DNA of 64,000 nucleotides from SZUA-442 sp963792405 (GCA_963792405.1 CAWBVU010000006.1:186001-250000), one strand, 5' to 3'. Shown: positions 33,134-41,780, numbered from the stretch's first letter. Notes: generated by a model not told the origin, from the letters alone. A program made the numbers and translations.

Positions 33134-33586
33134 TCAGCGGCGGAGGAACCGTCGCAGGACGAGCACCGTGAACGCGAACGCCGCGCCGAAGGCGGCGGCC
33201 GCACGCGCATCCACCTTCACGTGTGGCTGTCCCTCGATCGTGCCGGCGAGGAGGACGCCGATCACGCTTCCGGGCTCCGCCTTCAACGTGTCGGCGACGA
33301 CGATGCCCGCACCTCCCGAGTTGAGGTCCACGTTGTCGCTGGTGAGGAAGCCGGCCCCCGACAGCGTGAGCTCGGCCCTCTCGGCGTCGACGATGAAGGC
33401 CCCGCCCTGGGAGATCGAGACGTTCTGCGCCTCGACCGACTGGATGCCTCCCTGGGTCACGTCCACCGTCGTGGCCTCGACATAGGCGGCTCCGCCCTGG
33501 GTGATCGTCACGTGGTCGGCCCTGACGTCCATGAGTTCGCCGTCGCCGGACGGCTCGACCGACACTGCCCCGTCGTTGTCACCCAT
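33134..33586 (-). CDS. Repeat-containing membrane-anchored protein, possible beta-helix
   Basis: 150 residues. Residues about 20-115 consist of 12-16-residue repeats of the type VDVTQGGIQSVEAQNVSIS, with alternating hydrophobic residues and Gly-Gly turns (QGGAAYVEA, QGGAFIVDA, LSGAGFLTS, NSGGAGIVV). This looks like a small right-handed beta-helix, bactofilin-like in character. A single hydrophobic helix and Arg-rich end (VLVLRRFLRR) close the protein. GGAG stands five bases before the ATG. Function unknown. Confidence 0.6.
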   Translation of the reverse strand: MGDNDGAVSVEPSGDGELMDVRADHVTITQGGAAYVEATTVDVTQGGIQSVEAQNVSISQGGAFIVDAERAELTLSGAGFLTSDNVDLNSGGAGIVVADTLKAEPGSVIGVLLAGTIEGQPHVKVDARAAAAFGAAFAFTVLVLRRFLRR

Positions 33587-33681
33587 CCCGACTCCGATCG
33601 CTCGCGCGCCTCAACAGTAGGCGCGAGTGATCGCGTCGGCACATTCGACCCGGCCCGATCCTGGCGTCGGTGATGCGGGGA

Positions 33682-34242
33682 TCAGCCTGCGAGCTTCTTG
33701 ATCTGGAAGGAGGCGACGATGTCCATGATGCCGCGCATCAGTGCCCAGACGCCGGCGAACACGAGCAGGGTCTCCGCCTTCGTGATGAGGAGCTGCCCGC
33801 TCACCCAGAATCCGATCCCCACCATCAGGATGGCGGCGATCAGGGTCATCCACCACAGGTCGTTTCCGTCCTTGGTGGCGAACGCCTCGATGAGCCACAT
33901 GACACCGATCAGGACGAAGATGAAGCCGAGGATGTTCGAGATCGCCACAAAGGTGTCGATGGGCGAGAAGATCGCCGCGAGTCCACCGACGACGAGGATC
34001 GCGCCGAACACGTACCACAGCCACGCCCAGCCATCGACCTGTGTCCCGACGAAGATGTACTGGAGACCGGCCACGAGGAACATCACCCCGACGATGATCC
34101 CCACCGTGGCAGCCGACGTGGTGTCGAACTGCAGGATCATGATCGAGACGACCGACCAGAGGATGCCGGTGATCAGCCACAGCCACCACACCGATGCCGC
34201 CGTCGAACGTACGGCCGCGACGTCACTCCCTGTCATGGTCAT
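33682..34242 (-). CDS. HdeD/DUF308-family membrane protein
   Basis: 186 residues with six hydrophobic helices in three pairs, the DUF308 arrangement (WWLWLITGILWSVVSIMIL, GIIVGVMFLVAGLQYIFVG, GLAAIFSPIDTFVAISNILG). The E. coli relative HdeD is linked to acid stress; no function is shown here. GGGAGG lies six bases before the ATG at 34242. Confidence 0.75.
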   Translation of the reverse strand: MTMTGSDVAAVRSTAASVWWLWLITGILWSVVSIMILQFDTTSAATVGIIVGVMFLVAGLQYIFVGTQVDGWAWLWYVFGAILVVGGLAAIFSPIDTFVAISNILGFIFVLIGVMWLIEAFATKDGNDLWWMTLIAAILMVGIGFWVSGQLLITKAETLLVFAGVWALMRGIMDIVASFQIKKLAG

Positions 34243-34377
34243 GTCAACCTCCCTGCTCGGGACACGCCTTCGACGGTTGTGACCCGAGGGATGGCCATGT
34301 CGTTACCCCTGCAGGCGGGGTGGCGCTCCTTGTACGATCGTCCGTATCAGGCCGACGTCCCGACGAAGGAGCACACG

Positions 34378-34737
34378 ATGCCTCACTGGCAGCGGATCGA
34401 TCTCGAGGAGTCACAGGCGGCGATGCTCGCAGAGAGGAAGGGGAGTCGTCTCGATCTCTACTGGATCGAGTTCGACACCAACCAGGACGACGAGAGGAAG
34501 GCGCTGCGTCGGTTCATCGTTCGTCCCCTCGAGAGCCTCGTGGGTGAGCCCGACGAGAGTGAGCCGAGGTACTTCGTCCCGGGGATCGCCATCGAGGGGA
34601 TCGATCCGTCCTGGCGGGTGGTCACGACGATCCGGAATCATCATCGGGGCCTGAACCCTCGGATCACACGCTTCGTGGCAACGGTGTCGGGGGACGAGGA
34701 GACCGTCTACCTCGACGCGGTGAAGCAGACCGACTAG
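34378..34737 (+). CDS. Protein of unknown function (119 residues)
   Basis: Small soluble alpha/beta protein beginning MPHWQRIDLEESQAAMLAER. No family recognised. GAAGGAG lies 6 bases upstream of the ATG, and TACGAT at 34333-34338 is a plausible -10. The in-frame sequence upstream runs antisense through the DUF308 gene and is not used. It is convergent with the large regulator gene that follows. Confidence 0.6.
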   Translation: MPHWQRIDLEESQAAMLAERKGSRLDLYWIEFDTNQDDERKALRRFIVRPLESLVGEPDESEPRYFVPGIAIEGIDPSWRVVTTIRNHHRGLNPRITRFVATVSGDEETVYLDAVKQTD

Positions 34738-34747
34738 GCCCTCACCC

Positions 34748-37465
34748 TCACCGGGCGTCGTTCGGGGTGAACCCGATCGAGCGTGCGTACTCGATGGCGT
34801 CGTCGACCGACATCGCCTCGCCCCGAGCACCCGCGTCATCGAGTGCTCCTTCGCCCAGTCCTTCGGAGATCTCGGACCACGTCCGATCGCGCTGCTCCTG
34901 CTCGAACGGTGGGAGATGGAGATCGAGTTCGGCACAGAGCTTGTGACTGGCGGCGAGGAGCACGGCTGCTTCGTCCTCGTGCCCGTCCGCCGCGGCGATC
35001 TGCGCGCAGACCAGCACGACGTAGGGCACGTCAGGGCGAACGTACTCCGAGGAGAGCCGGAGGGCGGTCCTGGCCGTACGGCGTGCGCCGGCGGCGTCCC
35101 CGCTCCGGAGCTCGGCGAGGGCGAGGTGTCGCAGCGCCCACTCCGCACCCATCGGTGACTGCATGTCCTCGAACATCTCGAGTGCTTCCTCGAGCAGGGC
35201 CCGCGACGCCTTCACATCGCCTTCCTGGAGCGACAGCTTGCCGAGGTAGCTCCGGGCCCATGCCGCGATGTCATCGACCCCGGTGTCCGATCCGACACGG
35301 AGCGCCTCCTCGAGCATGCTCCTGGCCTCCTCGGTGGAGCGTCGGTTCAGGGCGATCTCCCCTGCGGTCAGCAATGCGTCGGCGACCAGGCTGGGTATCG
35401 CCGTGGCCCTGCCAACGTCGAGCGCCTCGGCGGCGTAGACCGCCGCATCATCGTCGAGGCCCTGATCCGCGAGGACGAGGGCCAGGTTGGTGAGTACACG
35501 GCAGGTCTGGACGGCATCCGAGGCGGCGCGGGCGCTTGCGAGCGCCTCCCTGAACCGCTCCGTTGCCCCCCTCATGTCGCCATCCTTGTGGTGCAGCACG
35601 GCCATGGCGGCCAGGGCACTCGACGCAGCGCGTTGGTCGTCGACCTGATCGGCGAGCGCTCTGGCGTCGTCGAGGAATGCCGATGCCGCGTTGCGGTCAC
35701 CCTGGTCGGAGGCGAGCCCTCCCGAACCCAGCAGTGCCTGGATGCGCCACTCCGTCCGCCCTCCGGATGTCGCGGTGAGCGCTCGATCGAGCCATTGGCG
35801 TCCTTCCTGGGGGCGACGCCGCAGGAGCCAGAAGCGCCAGACCAACGACGAGAGGTGCAGCAACTCCGGCGGATCGTGATCGTGCAGCCACTCGAGTGCC
35901 CCCCTCAGGTTGTCACGCTCGGTCTCGAGCGCTGCCAGCCACGTCGCCTGATCGGGGCCCTCGACCCCGGGACCTGCCGTTTCCGAGAACGCCACGATGA
36001 AGGCGGCATGCCGGCGTGCGGCCGCCTCGGGATCGCCCCTCTCGACCAGCCTCGCCGCGGCGTACTGCCGAATGGTCTCCAGGAGGCGATACCGGGCGAT
36101 CTCGACGTCGGCGACGACCCATGACTTCTCCACGAGCCCGGACACGAGCGCCAGGGCGGTGTCGCCGCTGGGGGTGGCCACGGATTCGGCGCCTGCCAGA
36201 TCGAACCCGCCGCGGAACACCGACAGCTCGGCGAGCAGGCGCTGCTCGTCCGGCGTCAGAAGCTCGTAGCCCCAGCTGATCGCGGCCTCCAGCGTCTGGT
36301 GGCGAGGCAGGTCGGTTCGTGCCCCATCGGTGAGGAGCCTGAAGCGATCGTCGAGGTGGTCCGCGATCTGCTGGGGACCCAACGAGGTGACCTTCGCCGC
36401 GGCGAGCTCGACGGCGAGCGGGATGCCATCGAGCTGGCGAACGATCCTGGCCACGGCGGCTGCGTTGTCGTGTGTCAGTGCGAACGAGGGACGTGCCTGT
36501 TGTGCCCGGGCGACGAAGAGCCGCACGGAATCGTGCCCTCCGACCTCCTCCTCGTCGCCGTCGAGCAACGGCACGGACATGGAGGGGACCCGATACGTGA
36601 CCTCGCTCGGTACGCCGAGCCGCTGGCGGCTCGTGGCGATGACGCGGGTGTCGGGCAGGGCCGTGAGGAGCTGGGCAACCACCCGAGCGGCGGCGTCGAG
36701 GAGATGTTCGCAGTTGTCGACGATGAGGAGGGTGTGCGTACCCGCGAGGTGCTCGGTCAGCAGGTCGACGTACGAGGTTCCCGGTCGTTCGTCGAGGCCC
36801 AGGGTCGATGCCATGCGCTCGGCGACGAGGCCCGCATCGCGCAACGTGTCCAGTTCGATGAACCACACGCCCCCCGCGAAGTCGGCGAGCAGTGCCGATC
36901 CCGCCTGGACAGCGAGGCGCGTCTTTCCCGCCCCTCCCTCTCCGGTGAGGGTCACCAGACGTCGGTCACGGATGAGCGAGACGACCTCGGCGATCTCACG
37001 CTGTCGCCCGATGAACGAGCTGAGCTCCACCGGCAGGTTCGTCGGGGTCGCCGCAGCCGTCGTCAGGGCCGGGAACTCGCGCCGAAGCTCGGGGTGCACG
37101 ACCTGGTAGACGCGTTCGACGCCGGGAATGCCACGCAGCTGCTGGTCACCGAGGTCGATGATCCCGCAGTTCGGTGGGAGCCGTTCCCGGAGCATGGTGG
37201 CCGCGGCGCTCGACAGGAGGATCTGCCCTGCATTCGCCGCGGACATGATGCGTTCGCACTTGTTCACGGCGAGTCCGAAGATGTCGCCGTGTCGCTCCCT
37301 CACGAAGCCGGTGTGCAGGGCCATGCGCACGTGCGCGGCGTCGAGCAGCTCGTCCGCGTGTCGGGACAGACCCTGCTGCGCCTCGACGGCGGCGGAAACG
37401 CCTGCATTCGCGGACCCGAAGGATGCCAGCACTCCATCCCCAGTGGTCTTGATGACCAGCGCCAC
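34748..37465 (-). CDS. Cyclase-domain / NB-ARC ATPase / TPR regulator (N-terminus frameshifted)
   Basis: 905 residues in this frame. The first about 130 are the C-terminal two-thirds of a class III nucleotide-cyclase domain (KTTGDGVLASFGSA, GLAVNKCERIMSAANAGQI). A STAND ATPase follows (SSFIGRQREI, Walker A GEGGAGKTRL at about 175, LLIVDNCEHLL, VIATSRQRLGV), then about 450 residues of TPR helices. No C-terminal DNA-binding domain is seen. The missing start of the cyclase domain lies at 37466-37619 in another frame, so the GTG at 37465 is an artefact of a frameshift, not a natural start. Similar proteins are signalling hubs in actinobacteria. Confidence 0.8.
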   Translation of the reverse strand: MALVIKTTGDGVLASFGSANAGVSAAVEAQQGLSRHADELLDAAHVRMALHTGFVRERHGDIFGLAVNKCERIMSAANAGQILLSSAAATMLRERLPPNCGIIDLGDQQLRGIPGVERVYQVVHPELRREFPALTTAAATPTNLPVELSSFIGRQREIAEVVSLIRDRRLVTLTGEGGAGKTRLAVQAGSALLADFAGGVWFIELDTLRDAGLVAERMASTLGLDERPGTSYVDLLTEHLAGTHTLLIVDNCEHLLDAAARVVAQLLTALPDTRVIATSRQRLGVPSEVTYRVPSMSVPLLDGDEEEVGGHDSVRLFVARAQQARPSFALTHDNAAAVARIVRQLDGIPLAVELAAAKVTSLGPQQIADHLDDRFRLLTDGARTDLPRHQTLEAAISWGYELLTPDEQRLLAELSVFRGGFDLAGAESVATPSGDTALALVSGLVEKSWVVADVEIARYRLLETIRQYAAARLVERGDPEAAARRHAAFIVAFSETAGPGVEGPDQATWLAALETERDNLRGALEWLHDHDPPELLHLSSLVWRFWLLRRRPQEGRQWLDRALTATSGGRTEWRIQALLGSGGLASDQGDRNAASAFLDDARALADQVDDQRAASSALAAMAVLHHKDGDMRGATERFREALASARAASDAVQTCRVLTNLALVLADQGLDDDAAVYAAEALDVGRATAIPSLVADALLTAGEIALNRRSTEEARSMLEEALRVGSDTGVDDIAAWARSYLGKLSLQEGDVKASRALLEEALEMFEDMQSPMGAEWALRHLALAELRSGDAAGARRTARTALRLSSEYVRPDVPYVVLVCAQIAAADGHEDEAAVLLAASHKLCAELDLHLPPFEQEQRDRTWSEISEGLGEGALDDAGARGEAMSVDDAIEYARSIGFTPNDAR

Positions 37466-37619
37466 CGTGGGCCTCGACCGCCCGGGTGATGATCTGGTCG
37501 TGAAGGGACACCGCCGCGTCCGCCGCGTCCGGATGGTTCACCCACAACGCGGTCGATCCCTCGATGTCGGTGAACAGGAGGGTCAGCGAATTGGGCGCAT
37601 CCGACACAGGCGTGTCCAC
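37466..37619 (-). pseudogene. Displaced N-terminal end of the cyclase/NB-ARC regulator
   Basis: In the frame starting with GTG at 37619 the sequence reads VDTPVSDAPNSLTLLFTDIE, then GSTALW and VEAHGGA. This is the canonical start of a class III cyclase domain including the metal-binding Asp. After VEAHGGA the expected VIKTTGDG continues one base later in the frame of the downstream gene. One surplus base around 37457-37469 accounts for the break. Confidence 0.7.
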
Positions 37620-37857
37620 CCGGCCCAAGTTACCAACGTCCACCCCTCCGCGGTGGCCTGGCCGACGCCGGTCGTCGTCGCCGTGCGACCGATGAGGAAC
37701 GGAGCCGATGCGCCGCGCATCCCTGTGTGCGTCTTCGCTGGCGGCCCATTCGGTGGTTCCGTACGGATCAAGCATTCGACGATCAGGCCGGACTGTCGCT
37801 CGTAGGGCGAGCATCGGGTCGGTCCATCGCCTTCCGTTCCGTGCGGGAGGCAAGGAC

Positions 37858-38019
37858 ATGGTACTTCCGGAGTTCTCGCTCGAAGGTCGGTCCGCGTTGG
37901 TCACGGGCGGCAATGGTGGCCTCGGTCGCGTGATGGCGCTCGGGCTCCAATCTGCGGGCGCTCGTGTCGCCGTCACGGGACGGAATCCCGCCAGAAGCAT
38001 CACGCATATCGGCACGTAG
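37858..38019 (+). pseudogene. Truncated short-chain dehydrogenase/reductase (5' fragment)
   Basis: The first 45 codons encode the start of an SDR oxidoreductase. The cofactor loop is ALVTGGNGGLGRVMALGLQS (TGxxxGxG type) and the second strand is ARVAVTGRN. GGGAGG precedes the ATG. Similarity stops at the first boundary repeat (38005), where the frame ends in THIGT and a stop. No remainder of the gene was seen on the other side of the island. The fragment marks the left edge of inserted DNA. Confidence 0.65.
38005..38019 (+). repeat. Boundary palindrome copy 1 (degenerate)
   Basis: CATATCGGCACGTAG, a variant of the 16-bp CATATCGGCACATATG element. Flanking CACGC (38001-38005) and GCGTG (38020-38024) extend the hairpin. 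It sits exactly where the SDR gene is cut. Confidence 0.55.
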
Positions 38020-38090
38020 GCGTGCGGCCATGCATACCGGTTCGGCTTGTGGAAGTTGAGGTCAGGTCACTGGGCTGGCATCCTGCTCGG

Positions 38091-38671
38091 GTGACTGTGC
38101 CCGATGCTCCTCATCGAGATGAATTGGTGCCGATCGGTGGCACATGGTCCGGTCTCCTCTACGAGAACCTCCAGACTGGGTGCGATCTTCGGCTCACCTG
38201 GACCTTCACATTCGACTACGAGCCGGTACGTCGCGAGTACGGCACGACGGAGCCGAGTCTCAGCATCGACTGGGTGCCCTTCGGTGAAAGCAACTGGCGG
38301 AGCCTGGCGGGCAACGAGATGAACACCAAGCGGTTCGCCGAACCGATCGAATCCAGCGTGTACTTCTTCGAGCACTACCGCTATGACGCGACCGATATCC
38401 GGGTTGTGGAGCAAGGGCTGCAGATGTTCGTGCCAGCGCAAGCGTCCGCGGCGACATCGACGGCCTCGGGTTGGGATCTCTCCACGTCGACCAGTGGCTG
38501 CGGTTTCGAGGGATCTATGTCCAACCGAGTCTCCTGCCAGACAGCACTGAGGCGGCAGAGGCACTTCTTTCTCGGTTCACCGACACTGCGGGGCTGGTCG
38601 GTGTTCGGCGACAACACAGCTACGCGTTCGAACCCGCCGGATCGAGTCAGCCTGAGGTGCCGATCAACTGA
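38091..38671 (+). pseudogene. Hypothetical protein, apparently frameshifted
   Basis: From a GTG at 38091 the frame gives a beta-rich sequence (GGTWSGLLYENLQTGCDLRL, FTFDYEPVRREYG, SSVYFFEHYRYDATDIRVVEQ). It then loses coding character, while a second frame picks up before 38471 (ASVRGDIDGLGLGSLHVDQW, LRFRGIYVQPSLLPDSTEAA) and ends at the TGA at 38669-38671. A shift between about 38400 and 38460 would join them into one protein of about 190 residues. No family recognised. Whether it is dead or mis-assembled is unclear. Confidence 0.45.
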
Positions 38672-38809
38672 TCCCGGGCACGAACGCCCACGTCGCCAGA
38701 TAGCGCCGAACGGGCACGTACGAGTGCGGCAACAGGTTTCTCAGGCGGAGGCTCCGCACCGGCGCGCAGTCGGATCGATTCAGGTGGTCGGACCGGAGTT
38801 CCTGTTCGG

Positions 38810-39277
38810 TCAGTCGACGATATCTGGCGGGGTCCGAGGTGGGAGGTCGCTCATACGCGGAATCGCGCCCATTGAACGTTCGACCGCTTCGACGTGGGCC
38901 ACGCATTCGGTTATCAGCTCGGCGAGGACCGTGCGATCGACGTCACCGAGACGTTTGAGATGGACGGTCGATTTGCCAGTCGTGTGTGGGCCGAGCCGGT
39001 CAAGGATGTCGTCGAAGCCCCTTAGGCCCGACATGATGTAGAGGGTGATGCGGTCCTTCTTCGGCGAGAATCCGACGGTGAAAAAGTCGCCCTCCTGGCC
39101 GGTCTTGTACCGGTAGTGGTATTGCCCGTACCCGATGGTGTTGGCGTTCCACACCTTTGGCTCCTCGCCGGTGATGCCGGCGATGAGGACGATCAGTTCC
39201 TGGGCGTCGCGGCGCCGACCCTCGTGGGCCACGTCATCGATGATGCGTTGAGCGGCGGCGCGATCGGTGCTCCTCAT
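38810..39277 (-). CDS. DUF1801-family protein
   Basis: 155 residues, with the DUF1801 (YdhG/YdeI-like) pattern GEEPKVWNANTIGYGQYHYR, TGQEGDFFTVGFSPKKDRIT, LYIMSGLRGFDDILDRLGP, HTTGKSTVHLKRLGDVD. Function of the family is unknown. TACTGT (plus-strand 39284-39289) ends six bases before the ATG, suggesting a leaderless transcript. It is a reverse-oriented gene inside the island. Confidence 0.75.
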   Translation of the reverse strand: MRSTDRAAAQRIIDDVAHEGRRRDAQELIVLIAGITGEEPKVWNANTIGYGQYHYRYKTGQEGDFFTVGFSPKKDRITLYIMSGLRGFDDILDRLGPHTTGKSTVHLKRLGDVDRTVLAELITECVAHVEAVERSMGAIPRMSDLPPRTPPDIVD

Positions 39278-39704
39278 GGGTGCACAGTACCAATCGGTCG
39301 AGGGTCTTCACCGTCCTGGAAACGGGAGCCATGTCGGGGTTGGGAGCCCGATCCCGCAAGTGTGTGGGTCGAAGCGTTGCCGACTCGGCCGGGAAGCTCT
39401 AGCCCAGAGGCGGGGGGCACTGTACGGATGCACCGGTCAGCAACCGGTCGTAGGAACGAGCACCTGGCCAGACTGAGCCGCTCGGCACTTCCGGGCGCTA
39501 TTGACCTGCGAGATGCTGCTCGTCGGGCCGGGCGCTCGACAACGCTCGGGGCGGTGAGCGATCTGGCGGTAGGGCCGACCTTCCGAGGCGAAAGCACTCG
39601 CCCAGATCGCCAGATATGGAGCACGAACGAGCATTCCTCAGAGTGTCCGGGATCGGCACATATGGGCAACCCGCAATGTCGGATGTGGGCGGACCGTCCT
39701 CAGC
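39278..39704. other. Non-coding stretch containing boundary palindrome copy 2
   Basis: 427 bases with no convincing gene. It holds the DUF1801 promoter, an inverted pair ATCTGGCG (39561) / CGCCAGAT (39608), and the degenerate repeat copy at 39651-39665. The 9-mer CGCCAGATA and its complement also occur at 38694 and 38821. Confidence 0.5.
39651..39665 (+). repeat. Boundary palindrome copy 2 (degenerate)
   Basis: GATCGGCACATATGG. It keeps the right half of CATATCGGCACATATG but has lost the left CATA. Same orientation as the other copies. It lies 40 bases past the 3' end of the reverse HIT gene. Confidence 0.5.
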
Positions 39705-40124
39705 TCACGACAGGAGGTCGCCGATCCGCTCGATCTCTTCGAGCGTGCCAGGCACTGATTCCCAAGGCAGTCCGATGGCGTCCTTGCCGGGTTGGTCCCT
39801 GAACCGCGGGACAACGTGGATGTGGAAGTGGAACACGGATTGCCATGCGACCTCGCCGCTGCAGTTCAGCAAATTCACCCCATCTGCGTTGAGCCTGTCC
39901 TTGGCTCGTCTGGCGACCTCTTGCGCGAGATGGACGCACGCTGCCAGGTCGCCGGCGGCGACGTCGAACAGGTCCGTTGCGTGCGAGCGCGGGGCCACGA
40001 GGGCGTGCCCAGGGGTGACCGGGTTGATATCCATGAACACGATCGCCCGTTCGCTTTCAGCGATCGTGGTCGATGCGATCTCACCGTCAGCGATCCCGCA
40101 GAAGATGCAGTCATCCGTACGCAC
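39705..40124 (-). CDS. HIT-family nucleotide-binding hydrolase
   Basis: 139 residues. An N-terminal zinc-type CIFCG, the dimer strand AIVFMDINPVTPGHALVAP, and the histidine triad in VFHFHIHVVPRF. HIT proteins hydrolyse AMP-linked or dinucleoside polyphosphate compounds. The GTG at 40124 is favoured over an upstream ATG inside the boundary repeat. TAGAGT (plus 40132-40137) ends seven bases before it, fitting a leaderless promoter, and the protein then begins RTDDCIFCG as relatives do. Confidence 0.88.
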   Translation of the reverse strand: MRTDDCIFCGIADGEIASTTIAESERAIVFMDINPVTPGHALVAPRSHATDLFDVAAGDLAACVHLAQEVARRAKDRLNADGVNLLNCSGEVAWQSVFHFHIHVVPRFRDQPGKDAIGLPWESVPGTLEEIERIGDLLS

Positions 40125-40131
40125 CGTGGGG

Positions 40132-40137
40132 ACTCTA
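40132..40137 (-). promoter_or_regulatory. Candidate leaderless -10 element of the HIT gene
   Basis: TAGAGT on the minus strand, seven bases before the GTG start. It lies between the gene and boundary copy 3, so this unit carries its own promoter. Confidence 0.45.
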
Positions 40138-40179
40138 CCCGGGAGACCTGTGAGCGCAGGACCAAAGACACACCCCACC

Positions 40180-40195
40180 CATATCGGCACATATG
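40180..40195 (+). repeat. Boundary palindrome copy 3 (consensus)
   Basis: Exact CATATCGGCACATATG: CATAT and ATATG arms around CGGCAC. It is preceded by ACACCCCACC, related to the CTAGCCCACG and CTAACCCACA stretches before copies 4 and 6. Confidence 0.75.
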
Positions 40196-40344
40196 GTCAG
40201 CCGCGTACTGCCGGTTGCAGAGCGGGGTTGTTGTGACCTTTGCCCTTGATCTCTGGCCAATTTCGACGTCTGCTGGAGATATGGGTAGTCCGTCGTGTGA
40301 CTGGCGCCTTTTGGAAGTCTGGGCTCACGTGACCGGTGAGGCCG

Positions 40345-41226
40345 ATGGGTTCTGACCTGATTGCCGAGTTGGGAGGAGGAGCGGCGCTTGGCTATGCCGA
40401 GGTGGGCGAGCCGAACGGGTTCCCGGTGGTCCACCTGCATGGCAATCCTGGTTCCAGGTTGGAGGTCAATCTTCCTGCGTTTCGGCGCGCTGCTGAAGCC
40501 AACGGCGTCCGGCTCATCGGCGTGGATCGCCCTGGGATCGGGCTGTCATCCTTCCATCCCTTCTCCTTGGCTGAGTTCCCTGACCTTCTCCGACGGTTCG
40601 CTGATGCGCTGGGCATGACGGAGTTCGCAGTGACTGGAGTGTCGGGCGGCGGGAAGTATGCATGCGCCTGTGCCGCGTTGCTTCCAGAGCGAGTACGCCG
40701 CGTCGTACTCGTCTCAACAACTTGCCCACAGGACCTCCCGGGCGCGAAAGCGACCCCGAACCGGGAGGACAGAATGCTGTATCCCGTCGCGGCTCGCGCA
40801 CCGTGGCTGATCCGCCCAATCTTCGCAAAGATGGCGCACACCGCCAGGAAGGATCCGGATGCGCTGGTTAGGGTGCTGGACGACCTCGCTCCAGCGGACC
40901 AAGACTTGCTGGCCGATGCGGACTTCCGTGAGGGCCTAGCCACGAGTGTGGCCGAGGCGTTCCGTCAAGGAGGGCGGGGACCTCTACAGGACTACATCAT
41001 CGAGGCTCGACCATGGGATCTCGCGCTCGGGTCCATTGCGGTGCCTGTCGACCTGTGGCATGGCCAAGACGACCGTGTTGTGTCTGCAGATGCGAGCCGC
41101 ATACTCGCTGCGGAGATCGCCACAGCAACGACCCACCTCCAACCAGACGCAGGCCACCTCATGCTGTCCAGCTACGCCGACACAATCCTGTGGACCGCCG
41201 CCACCAAACCAACCAGAAGCCCCTAG
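40345..41226 (+). CDS. Alpha/beta-hydrolase-fold protein
   Basis: 293 residues. The oxyanion-hole segment HLHGNPGSRLEVN (HGNPGS), VIGVDRPGIGLSS-like strand, nucleophile elbow GVSGGGKYACACAALL (Ser in GVSGG), Asp in LWHGQDDRVV and the His in DAGHLMLSSY complete a catalytic triad. The substrate is unknown; relatives include esterases and proline-iminopeptidase-like hydrolases. The ATG at 40345 follows GGTGAGG closely; a GTG three codons upstream is possible. The stop lies six bases before boundary copy 4. Confidence 0.82.
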   Translation: MGSDLIAELGGGAALGYAEVGEPNGFPVVHLHGNPGSRLEVNLPAFRRAAEANGVRLIGVDRPGIGLSSFHPFSLAEFPDLLRRFADALGMTEFAVTGVSGGGKYACACAALLPERVRRVVLVSTTCPQDLPGAKATPNREDRMLYPVAARAPWLIRPIFAKMAHTARKDPDALVRVLDDLAPADQDLLADADFREGLATSVAEAFRQGGRGPLQDYIIEARPWDLALGSIAVPVDLWHGQDDRVVSADASRILAAEIATATTHLQPDAGHLMLSSYADTILWTAATKPTRSP

Positions 41227-41232
41227 CCCACG

Positions 41233-41248
41233 CATATCGGCACATATG
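41233..41248 (+). repeat. Boundary palindrome copy 4 (consensus, longest hairpin)
   Basis: CATATCGGCACATATG, extended by CCCACG on the left and CGTTGGG on the right. This gives a 10-bp imperfect hairpin with one bulged T. The right flank GTTGGGT (41250-41256) matches the integron core-site pattern GTTRRRY. It starts six bases after the hydrolase stop codon. Confidence 0.75.
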
Positions 41249-41315
41249 CGTTGGGTTTGTGAGATTCGTGTAGCGGGTTTGGCTGTCGCATAGCCTTATT
41301 GGGTGGAGGGTCGTC

Positions 41316-41780
41316 ATGACGACCGCTGAGGCTGAAGCAGCGTTCACAGTGTTTGCACGGAAGGTGGAGCCAAGGCTCCGGTACGCGTTGACGGCGGCGC
41401 TGGGTCAGGAGCTCGGTCGAGAGGCAACGGCTGATGCGCTGTTGTATGGGTGGGAGCATTGGGAGCGGGTTCAGGGTCTGGAGAACCCGGCGGGGTATCT
41501 CTATCGGGTTGGTCGAAGGAGTGTGCGGTTCCCGCGTCGGAGGGTTGGGTTCCTACCGGTGGACACGGGCAGGCTGCCTGAGATCGAGCCAGGCTTGCCT
41601 GCTGCGATGGAGCGGTTGACGGAACGGCAGCGAATCGCGGTCGTTCTTGCGTATGGCATGGGGTGGACTCGCCGGGAGGTCGCTGAACTGCTTGGGGTGT
41701 CGGAGAACTCGGTGGGGGCACATCTGGATCGAGGCTTGAAGAAGCTCCGGTCGGCTCTGGGGGTGAGTGTCCATGCTTGA
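41316..41780 (+). CDS. ECF-type RNA polymerase sigma factor
   Basis: 154 residues, short for an ECF sigma factor. Region 2 is reduced (ADALLYGWEHWERVQGLENPAGYLYRVGRR). Region 4 is clear, with a helix-turn-helix WTRREVAELLGVSENSVGAH and LDRGLKKLRSAL. GGAGGG lies five bases before the ATG. It overlaps the following membrane protein gene by 8 bp, which suggests a sigma factor and membrane-bound regulator pair. It is carried inside the island, in the same unit as its partner. Confidence 0.8.
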   Translation: MTTAEAEAAFTVFARKVEPRLRYALTAALGQELGREATADALLYGWEHWERVQGLENPAGYLYRVGRRSVRFPRRRVGFLPVDTGRLPEIEPGLPAAMERLTERQRIAVVLAYGMGWTRREVAELLGVSENSVGAHLDRGLKKLRSALGVSVHA

